Of a stretch of DNA of 64,000 nucleotides, positions 55,595 to 64,000 are shown one piece after another. Positions within the stretch are counted from its first letter, which is position 1, and the number at the start of each line of letters is the position of its first letter. The notes under the pieces are model-generated. The model had not been told where the DNA came from and made no database searches. It saw only the letters and a program-made list of their open reading frames with translations. Source of the stretch: Sulfurospirillum tamanense (GTDB lineage: Bacteria > Campylobacterota > Campylobacteria > Campylobacterales > Campylobacteraceae); assembly GCF_016937535.1 (NCBI RefSeq), contig NZ_JAFHKK010000007.1:27938-91937 (forward strand). Direction: 5' to 3'. A program made the position numbers and the translations under genes.

Positions 55595-56209
55595 ATGCAA
55601 GTCACACTCCTTCAACACACCTCCCTTACCGTTTGTGCAAGTGCCATTCGTACCTGCTGGCAAAGCTTTGATAAAAGCGATGAAGGGGGTCAAAAAGACC
55701 GTGATCTCATCGACCGCGTAGGCAACAAGTTTAAACACGCTTCCACCCTAGAACACTTGGTGTATACCTTCTACATCCAAGGCATTTCCCGTGCTCTTTT
55801 ACAAGAGCTTTCGCGCCACCGTTTAGCCTCTCCTTCCGTTAAATCCACCCGCTATACCCTTAAAGAGCTCAAAGCCGAAGAACCCTTTACATGTAACGAA
55901 ACCGCGCGGGCTGAAAAATACCTTGTGTTTACAGGAGATGCGCGGGTTGATGCTATGAGTATTCAAGCCTTAGAAAACGTACGCTTAGTATTAAACGAAG
56001 GAATTGGCAATGACAAAGCCAAATACTGTTTGCCTGAGAGTTATAAAACGGAATTAACATGGACTATTAACGCCCGAAGTTTGCAAAATTTTCTTACGTT
56101 GCGTAGTAATAAAAGTGCCTTATGGGAAATCCAAAACCTCGCCCGCGCGTTGTACGCAGCCTTACCCCAAGACCACCAATACCTCTTTAGTGTCGAAGAA
56201 CCTCAATAA
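55595..56209 (+). CDS. thyX: Flavin-dependent thymidylate synthase
   Basis: Makes dTMP from dUMP with methylene-tetrahydrofolate and NADPH via FAD. The 204-residue protein has the ThyX motif RHRLASPSVKSTRY (RHRx7S type) at about residues 73-86. The C-terminal RSLQNFLTLRSNKSALWEIQNLA is also typical. No thyA is in the window. A palindrome copy inside is read as Phe-Thr-Cys. It ends 15 nt before the end of convergent ruvC. Confidence 0.96.
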   Translation: MQVTLLQHTSLTVCASAIRTCWQSFDKSDEGGQKDRDLIDRVGNKFKHASTLEHLVYTFYIQGISRALLQELSRHRLASPSVKSTRYTLKELKAEEPFTCNETARAEKYLVFTGDARVDAMSIQALENVRLVLNEGIGNDKAKYCLPESYKTELTWTINARSLQNFLTLRSNKSALWEIQNLARALYAALPQDHQYLFSVEEPQ

Positions 56210-56224
56210 CCTTTACATGTAAGG
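56210..56224. repeat. Convergent gap made almost entirely of one palindrome
   Basis: The 15 bases between the thyX stop and the ruvC stop read CCTTTACATGTAAGG-like around a perfect TTACATGTAA (56213-56222). No other sequence separates the two genes, so the element may act here as a bidirectional 3' end. Confidence 0.6.
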
Positions 56225-56692
56225 CTATCTTACGCGTTGTGCATGGGTGAGTGCCACCGCGATAGCATCGGTAATATCTAGGGGTTTTATGGCTTGCTTA
56301 ATCCCTAAAATCCGCCCCACCATAAATGCCACTTGTTCTTTTTCGGCTTTAGCTTTTCCAGTGACTGCTTTTTTTACTTGCAAGGGGGTATATTCGTGAA
56401 AATTTCCATGAACTTGGAGAATTTTTAACATCAATGCCCCACGAAATTGGGCCAATTTCAAAACAGTTTTAGGGTTAAACGCAAAGAAAATATCTTCAAT
56501 CGCCACTTCATTGATGGTGTGGTTTTTAAACACCATGTCTAATCCCTCTACTAATTCCATAATCTGATCTTGTAACACTCGCTCTTTAATACGAATAAGT
56601 CCCGCTTCTACCAAACGTACCTTTTGCCCCTCTTTTTGGATGAGGGCATACCCACAATTACGGGTTCCAGGATCAATTCCTAAAATAATCAT
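56225..56692 (-). CDS. ruvC: Holliday junction endonuclease RuvC
   Basis: Cleaves Holliday junctions during recombination, with RuvAB. From [10 protein letters not shown] the protein is 155 residues, the usual size. Acidic catalytic residues are visible as D7 (GIDPG), E66 (AIEDIFF) and the pair in [12 protein letters not shown] near the end. The frame runs 35 codons further upstream across the origin region, but those residues do not fit the family, and AAGAG precedes the chosen ATG. It is divergent from dnaA. Confidence 0.93.
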   Translation of the reverse strand: MIILGIDPGTRNCGYALIQKEGQKVRLVEAGLIRIKERVLQDQIMELVEGLDMVFKNHTINEVAIEDIFFAFNPKTVLKLAQFRGALMLKILQVHGNFHEYTPLQVKKAVTGKAKAEKEQVAFMVGRILGIKQAIKPLDITDAIAVALTHAQRVR

Positions 56693-56699
56693 AGCACTC

Positions 56700-56740
56700 T
56701 TTTTCACAGTTTTATTCACAGGGTGAAAAACTTTTTCACT
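56700..56740. other. DnaA-box cluster upstream of dnaA (oriC part 1)
   Basis: Four DnaA-box-like 9-mers occur within 41 bp: TTTTTCACA (56700-56708), TTATTCACA (56712-56720, one mismatch from TTATCCACA), TTTTTCACC on the minus strand (56722-56730) and TTTTTCACT (56732-56740). They lie between ruvC and dnaA. They could act in initiation and in dnaA autoregulation. Confidence 0.8.
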
Positions 56741-56820
56741 CCTTTGTTTCTTAACATTGAATTCAACTATAAAAAGGTAAAATATCTCCTTAATCACGCG
56801 CCTTTATAGCAGGAGTCCTT

Positions 56821-58161
56821 TTGTTAGCTGATACTATTTTAGAGATGTTACGTCACGAAATTCCAACCCAAGAATTTGAACGTTACATTCAACAACTCTC
56901 CTTTTTTGAAAAAGCATCGCGTTCTGATTTAGTGGTATTTACCGCACCTAATATTCTCATTTGTAATTGGGTAAAAACCAAGTACGCTAGTAAAATTTCC
57001 CATTTGTTTGAAGTAAAAACAGGCATCAAACCAACGGTTAAAATCGTTCCTGAAAATAAAAAATCCCATGTTTCCACCGCTGGGGCATCTGTGCCACTTA
57101 CCCTTCTTGAGGAAACAAAACAAACCAAAAGTACCCTTTTAAATCCCTCTTATCAATTTGAGAGTTTTGTCGTGGGAAGTTCTAACCAATACGCCTACAG
57201 TGCTGCCAAATCTATCGCCGAAAAACCTGGCAAAATGTACAATCCTGTCTTTATTTACGGCCCTACAGGTTTAGGAAAAACCCACCTTATTCACGCTATT
57301 GGTAATTTTTCACTCACGCAGGGAAAGTCGGTGATTTATACCACCATCGAACAGTTCATGAACGATTTTACCTACAACCTCAAAAACGGTAGTATGGACA
57401 GATTTCGTGAAAAATACCGCCAGTGCGATATCTTGCTCATCGACGATGTGCAGTTTCTTTCCAATAAAATTCAAACCCAAGAAGAATTTTTTCACACCTT
57501 TAACGAACTTCACGCTAAAGGGCGGCAGATTGTGCTCACCTCTGATAAACCACCAAAAATGATTAATGGTCTTGAAGAGCGTTTAAAAAGCCGTTTTGAG
57601 TGGGGGCTCATTGCTGACATTACCTTGCCAGAACTTGAAACAAAAATCGCCATTATTAACAAAAAATGTGAGCTTGATGGCATTGCTTTAGGCAGTGATA
57701 TTGTCCACTACATCGCTTCAAATATGGGTGACAACATCCGTGAAATTGAAAGCGCCATCATTAATCTCAACGCCTATGCATCCTTGATGCGCCAAGAAAT
57801 CACCCTAGAGTTTGCCAAAAACGTCATGCGCGAACAAATCAAAGAAAAACGCAACAACATTACCCTTGAAGACATCATTCATCTTATTTCTAAAGAGCTC
57901 AACATCAAGCCCAGTGAAATCAAATCTAAAAAACGCAGTAAAAACATCGTCGAAGCTAGACGCATCGGGATTTATCTCGCCCGTACACTTACCCCAAATT
58001 CTATGCCTTCTTTAGCCTCTTTTTTTGGAATGCGTGACCATACAGCTGTTTCTCATAACATGAAAAAAATTAATGAACTTATTGACAATGATGAGCACTT
58101 TAGATTGCGTCTTGAAGAGTTAAAACATAAAGTATTAACCAAAGAAAAAGAGACCTTATGA
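56821..58161 (+). CDS. dnaA: Chromosomal replication initiator DnaA
   Basis: A 446-residue AAA+ initiator that binds DnaA boxes and melts the origin. Domain I is N-terminal. The Walker A motif GPTGLGKTH is at about residues 147-155 and Walker B is LLIDDVQFL. The domain IV helix-turn-helix signature RDHTAVSHN is near residue 405. The start is TTG with AGGAG 5 nt upstream; no better in-frame start is visible. It is flanked by box clusters on both sides. Confidence 0.97.
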   Translation: MLADTILEMLRHEIPTQEFERYIQQLSFFEKASRSDLVVFTAPNILICNWVKTKYASKISHLFEVKTGIKPTVKIVPENKKSHVSTAGASVPLTLLEETKQTKSTLLNPSYQFESFVVGSSNQYAYSAAKSIAEKPGKMYNPVFIYGPTGLGKTHLIHAIGNFSLTQGKSVIYTTIEQFMNDFTYNLKNGSMDRFREKYRQCDILLIDDVQFLSNKIQTQEEFFHTFNELHAKGRQIVLTSDKPPKMINGLEERLKSRFEWGLIADITLPELETKIAIINKKCELDGIALGSDIVHYIASNMGDNIREIESAIINLNAYASLMRQEITLEFAKNVMREQIKEKRNNITLEDIIHLISKELNIKPSEIKSKKRSKNIVEARRIGIYLARTLTPNSMPSLASFFGMRDHTAVSHNMKKINELIDNDEHFRLRLEELKHKVLTKEKETL

Positions 58162-58168
58162 AAAAAAA

Positions 58169-58279
58169 TGTGAAAAGATGTGATGAACTAGCCAAAGGGT
58201 TTTCACTCCCTCCTGTCCCTACTATTGGGGCTCATCACTTGTTTTCACCTTTTCACCCCATGCTACTACTACCGCTACT
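58169..58279 (+). other. Origin unwinding region with DnaA boxes and DnaA-trios (oriC part 2)
   Basis: The dnaA-dnaN gap has box-like TTTTCACA (minus strand, 58169-58176), TTTTCACT (58201-58208) and tandem TTTTCACC (58243-58250 and 58251-58258). A short CCATG spacer leads to CTACTACTACCGCTAC (58264-58279). On the bottom strand, read 3' to 5', this is GAT-GAT-GAT-GGC-GAT, the DnaA-trio pattern. AT-rich TTTTATTTAAAAACTT follows. The order boxes, GC spacer, trios, AT-rich DNA is the known basal unwinding system. Confidence 0.82.
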
Positions 58280-58306
58280 TTTATTTAAAAACTTAAGGAG
58301 AGAGTC

Positions 58307-59374
58307 ATGAAAGTCTCGATTCACAAAAGCGTTCTTGAGACTGTTTTGGTTAATACCCAACCTTATCTGGAAAAAAAGGATTTAAGCCAAATCACCTCCC
58401 ATTTGTATCTACGAACTTTTGAAGATGCACTTGAAATCAAAGCAACCGACTACGAAATAGGGCTCACTTACCATACCCATTCGATTAAAATCATCAATGA
58501 GGGCATTGCTACAGCCAATGGTAAAAAACTCCTTGACATCATCAAAATTCTCAAAGACGATGAAATTACCCTTGAAACAATTAATGACTATTTGTATATT
58601 AAACAGAAAAATTCTAAATTTAAACTCCCTATGTTTAATCCCAGTGATTTTCCTGATTTCCCCCACGTAGACGAAAAACCAAAATTTGACATCAACTCAA
58701 CACAATTAGTACGTGCTATTAAAAAAATAGCTCCTGCTATTGACACGAACAATCCAAAATTTGAACTTAATGGTGCCTTGATTGATATTAAAGAAAATTA
58801 CATTAACCTTGTTGCAACCGACACTAAGCGTTTAGCGCTTATTAGACTTGAAGCACCTACAGATCATGCTTTTTCCCTCATTATCCCCAAAAAAGCTATT
58901 AGTGAAATTCAAAAACTCTTTTTTGATGATATTGAGATTTTTTACGATGGAACAACCCTTATTGCCAAGTCTAACCATTTTCAATTTTTTACTAAATTAA
59001 TTAATGGTAAATTTCCCGATTACGCACGCATTATCCCTCAAGAAAAAAAATACCGCTTGCGCTTAGCAAAAGAAAAAATCGTTGAATCTTTAAAACAAAT
59101 TGCTATTATTTCTCAAGAGATGAAACTCACCTTTAAGCCCGATAAGATAACCTTTGAAAGTCTTAATGATGACAATATTGAAGCTAAAACAGAAATTGAG
59201 TTTGTCACAGGACTTGAAGAAGAGATCTATTTAGCCCTTAATAGCCGCTATATGTTGGACTTTTTAAGTAACATTGAAGAGAGTAGTTTTACCTTAGGGT
59301 ATAATGACGCTGGTCTGCCTTTTACCCTAGAGAGCGAAAATTTCAAAACCATCATCATGCCAATCATGATTTAA
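58307..59374 (+). CDS. dnaN: DNA polymerase III beta sliding clamp
   Basis: A 355-residue protein that dimerises into the ring tethering polymerase to DNA. Three clamp domains are recognisable. LNGALIDIKENYINLVATDTKRLALIRL is the well-conserved middle block, and SRYMLDFLSNIEESSFTLGYND with the tail ...IIMPIMI closes the protein, as in other clamps. The ATG has AAGGAG 8 nt upstream. It sits between the unwinding region and gyrB. Confidence 0.96.
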   Translation: MKVSIHKSVLETVLVNTQPYLEKKDLSQITSHLYLRTFEDALEIKATDYEIGLTYHTHSIKIINEGIATANGKKLLDIIKILKDDEITLETINDYLYIKQKNSKFKLPMFNPSDFPDFPHVDEKPKFDINSTQLVRAIKKIAPAIDTNNPKFELNGALIDIKENYINLVATDTKRLALIRLEAPTDHAFSLIIPKKAISEIQKLFFDDIEIFYDGTTLIAKSNHFQFFTKLINGKFPDYARIIPQEKKYRLRLAKEKIVESLKQIAIISQEMKLTFKPDKITFESLNDDNIEAKTEIEFVTGLEEEIYLALNSRYMLDFLSNIEESSFTLGYNDAGLPFTLESENFKTIIMPIMI

Positions 59375-59382
59375 CGGAGTAG

Positions 59383-61697
<2,315 letters not shown>

Positions 61698-61698
<1 letters not shown>

Positions 61699-62903
61699 TG
61701 ATTACGCCAAAACTTATTGAACACCTTTTTGCGGCAGCTTCCATTCAGCGGTGGAATGATTACCCGCGGATGGTTTCTCTTGTGGAGCTTGATAAACAAG
61801 CCCACAAGTTTATTATCGCTTATTTTTTAGCTAAAACAGAAGAGGATGAAGTTAATATGCTTCACCTTGTTGAAGCGGGAATATTTGAATTTTTACGACG
61901 GGTTGTTGTGACAGACATTCGTCCCGATGTGTTTCATAAGGCTTTAGAAAAAAAGACAAAAGAGATCAACCAGTGGGTTTTAACACAACTTCATGAAGCG
62001 CTTCTGCCCATTGAAAATGGCGAATTTTACGCACGTTTTGAACAATACCTCACAACACCCACCATGTATAAACGCGAGCGGTTTTTACTTAAAGCCGCTT
62101 CGTACCTTTCAACGCGGTGGGAATTTTCCATCGTATATCAAACCAGTCAATTTTTAAGTGATATTGATCGTGTTAAAGAGGCAGTTGAAGAAGAGATTGA
62201 AGATTATTATGAGCTTATCGGTGTGCGCAAAATTGCATTAGCTAAAAAGCTTTCTCATTTGGTAGATTTAAGCGGACGCCTTCGGTTCCAAAAACGGTGG
62301 GCACAAACCCCACGCGTTCCCGAAACTTCTGTCTTGGGCCATATGCTTGTGGTTGCCATTTTAGGGTATTTTTATGCACTAAAAATTGGTGCATGTCCCA
62401 AAAGAGTTGAGTATAACTTTTTTTGTGCTCTGTTTCATGACTTACCTGAAGCCCTAACGCGCGATATTATCTCGCCTGTTAAATATTCTGTGAGTGGGTT
62501 GGATGATATTATTAGCGAATACGAAATGAAACAAATCGAAGATGCTATCTTGCCCTATATTCCTGTAAAAACAAAAGATGAATTTATGTATCTTTTAGGG
62601 TTACACGGTAATGGAAAAGACGAATTTGCAAATCGTATTTTAGACACTTCTGTTAAAATTGTTGATTCTCTTGAAAAGTATAATGAAGACCGCTTTTGTG
62701 CGATTGATGGAGAGGCTTTAAAAAATTGTGATCGCTTGGGCGCTTTTATAGAGGCAACGCTTTCCATAAGCCACGGCGTAAAGTCAAAAGAGTTGTTGCA
62801 GGGAAAAGAATACATTAAAGAAAAGTTGAGGGAAAAGGGACAAAGTCAAGGGGTTGATTTTTATGCTCTTGCGTGTGAAGTAGAAGCATACCTTTCGGTA
62901 TAA
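61698..62903 (+). CDS. HD-domain protein
   Basis: A 401-residue cytoplasmic protein coupled to gyrB by a TAGTG overlap, with a GTG start. The C-terminal half contains an HD metal-phosphohydrolase pattern: VLGHMLVVAILGYF with the first histidine, then FFCALFHDLPEALTRDI, and later DTSVKIVDSLEKYNED supplying the last aspartate. This resembles YfbR-type nucleotidases. The N-terminal half is helical and unassigned. Hydrolysis of a nucleotide is plausible but unproven. Its stop lies one base before the SRP RNA 3' end. Confidence 0.85.
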
Positions 62904-63006
62904 CCCCCCTTCAGATACCTGCGGCACCTACATTAAAAGAGTGCTCTGCTGTGTTCCCACCCTGAAGCGTTATTCTTAAAACATATTGCACAGGTCTAAA
63001 GAGAGG
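62904..63006 (-). ncRNA. ffs: Signal recognition particle RNA (4.5S type)
   Basis: Read on the minus strand, the apical domain is GCT-TCAGG-GTG-GGAA-CAC-AGCAG-AGC. E. coli 4.5S has TCAGG-TCC-GGAA-GGA-AGCAG in the same place, so the GGAA tetraloop, its 3-bp stem and the asymmetric SRP54-binding loop all match. The ends also pair: CCTCTCTTTAG at the 5' end with CTGAAGGGGGG at the 3' end, 11 pairs with four G-U. ACCTG/CAGGT pairs further in. The length of about 103 nt is normal. A TATCAT -10-like box (63015-63020, minus strand) sits about 8 nt before the 5' end. The 3' end abuts the HD gene stop. Confidence 0.88.
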
Positions 63007-63100
63007 CGAGCGTGATGATAACAAAAGCTCCCTTAAAGGTTATTGATTTTATCATCCCAGAGCGCTACAATAGTACTAAAAATATAAAACAAGGCAAGTG

Positions 63101-63541
63101 ATGGGATTTAAAGAGATTAAATCACAATTTTTATCTGTCTTCCGACAAGCATTTGTTTACCATCACCGTTCGTTGGAATTTCGGTGTAAACTTTTTGCAG
63201 CAATGATTGTGGCAAATCCTGAAGCCAAACAGTGTGAATATAATGCCTTAAAAGAGATAGCGCAAGAAATTTATAAAGAAGACGAGTACCGCGTAGAAGT
63301 GATGGTGCGTACAACGAAAGAGTATGTTAATAAAATTCTTAACAATAACGACTTAGATATTGATGAGCTGATTATTGAAATTAATAAAGAGTTGAAAAAC
63401 AATAAACGTTTTGTTCAAAAAATCAATCTTGAACATCTGCGAAAGTTTATGTGTCAAGGAAATGAAGAAGCCAATCTTCTCCAATCTCGCATTCTTGAAT
63501 TTTTAGAAGCCGAAATTAGAGACCGCACTACATCTACTTAA
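63101..63541 (+). CDS. Hypothetical protein (146 aa)
   Basis: A 146-residue, largely helical and charged cytoplasmic protein with no signal peptide or membrane segment. It begins MGFKEIKSQFLSVFRQAFVY and contains FAAMIVANPEAKQCEYNALKEIAQEIY, a layout that loosely resembles small TerB-like helical bundles; this is weak. Position and start are supported by AAGG 7 nt before the ATG. It lies between the divergent SRP RNA gene and a cytochrome. I do not recognise a family. Confidence 0.72.
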   Translation: MGFKEIKSQFLSVFRQAFVYHHRSLEFRCKLFAAMIVANPEAKQCEYNALKEIAQEIYKEDEYRVEVMVRTTKEYVNKILNNNDLDIDELIIEINKELKNNKRFVQKINLEHLRKFMCQGNEEANLLQSRILEFLEAEIRDRTTST

Positions 63542-63618
63542 ATATACATTTGACCCGTGTCAATGAAAGAAAAATTAACTTTTTGTAAAATTACTCCACT
63601 AAACAAAAAAGGAAACCT

Positions 63619-63912
63619 ATGAAAAAATCTCTTTTACTTCCAAGTTTATTTGTGATAATTGCGTCTAATGCAATTGCAGACGCTCAAGGAAAATATAAAT
63701 CCTGTATTGCTTGCCATGGAGCAGAAGGTGAAAAAAAAGCGCTTAACCGTAGTTTAATTATTAAAGAGATGTCGAGAGCAGATTTTATTGCCTCTATGAA
63801 GGGGTACCAAGATGGCACATACGGCGGACCGATGAAAGCTATGATGGCAGGTCAAGTAAAAAATCTTACAGATGCAGATATTGAAGCATTAGCAGATTAT
63901 ATTGTAAAATAA
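63619..63912 (+). CDS. Small periplasmic cytochrome c (c553-like)
   Basis: A 97-residue secreted monohaem cytochrome. A signal peptide (MKKSLLLPSLFVIIASNAIADA) leads to CIACH (the CxxCH haem site, about residues 29-33). The distal GPMKAMMAGQVKNLTDADIEALADYI has a likely methionine ligand and the class I C-terminal helix. It resembles cytochrome c553 of Campylobacter and Helicobacter, an electron donor to terminal oxidases or peroxidase. The ATG has AAAAGGAAA upstream. A long hairpin follows the stop. Confidence 0.93.
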   Translation: MKKSLLLPSLFVIIASNAIADAQGKYKSCIACHGAEGEKKALNRSLIIKEMSRADFIASMKGYQDGTYGGPMKAMMAGQVKNLTDADIEALADYIVK

Positions 63913-63920
63913 AATACAGC

Positions 63921-63957
63921 CTTACATGTAAAGGGAAAAATACCCTTTACATGTAAG
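63921..63957 (+). terminator. Hairpin made of two palindrome copies after the cytochrome gene
   Basis: CTTACATGTAAAGGG (63921-63935) and its exact complement CCCTTTACATGTAAG (63943-63957) form a 15-bp stem with a 7-nt loop. Each arm contains one perfect TTACATGTAA, so each arm can also fold on itself. There is no U-tract. It starts 9 nt after the stop. Confidence 0.7.
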
Positions 63958-64000
63958 CAATTTACCAATAATTCTAAAAACTTTTAAAAAAGATGATTTT

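Overview
The window looks like a chromosomal segment from a free-living member of the Campylobacterota, most likely close to Sulfurospirillum. This rests on protein character and gene order, because no search could be run. The evidence is the order ruvC/dnaA/dnaN/gyrB, ThyX as thymidylate synthase, unlinked nrdA and nrdB, a class III reductase with a NrdG2-type activase, a fliK-flgD-flgE cluster with sigma-54-type promoters plus a second hook gene, and a Tat-exported sulfide:quinone oxidoreductase-like protein beside a dihaem cytochrome c. There is no prophage, transposon, CRISPR array or defence island. It is mostly core genome, and the surprises lie in DNA motifs, RNAs and small genes.

Layout. 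1-3.7 kb: hisF 3' end, a PNP-family gene, rlmN, a 32-residue membrane peptide, an FAH-family enzyme and an RluA-type pseudouridine synthase; two perfect parS sites lie inside genes. 3.8-12 kb: purB-nrdA, a YhbP-like protein, an Asp/Glu racemase, then nrdD, a separately encoded glycyl-radical peptide and nrdG. 12-25.7 kb: GltD-like flavoprotein, SLAC1-type channel, TauE exporter, GGDEF-EAL protein, nrdB-nitrilase-pcm, the SQR/cytochrome pair, recJ and pyrG. 25.8-36.1 kb: DUF4139 protein, ilvD-marC, six tRNAs in total, a small lipoprotein, MATE pump, chemoreceptor, DUF2798 and AEC proteins, an orphan gene and a 1-kb gene-poor stretch with a structured-RNA candidate. 36.3-48.5 kb: Cache-GGDEF-EAL protein, BI-1, ThiD2-like, secG, deacetylase, frr, pyrE, RDD, MFS, FliL-like, tpx and typA-lemA-DUF3137. 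48.6-55.6 kb: flagellar hook genes. 55.6-64 kb: thyX, ruvC, a bipartite oriC around dnaA, dnaN, gyrB, an HD protein, an SRP RNA on the minus strand, an unknown gene and a small cytochrome c.

Functionally the window combines replication initiation, nucleotide supply (PurB, PyrE, PyrG, ThyX, class I and III ribonucleotide reductases), hook assembly, c-di-GMP signalling and sulfide-linked periplasmic electron transfer.

The most unusual signal is a 10-bp palindrome, TTACATGTAA. It occurs perfectly 28 times, plus 11 one-mismatch copies, where a base-composition estimate predicts about 0.1. It lies both in genes, where it is read as Leu-His-Val, (Phe/Leu)-Thr-Cys or Tyr-Met-stop, and between genes, where it is enriched. 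I read it as a highly iterated, genome-scale element of unknown function.
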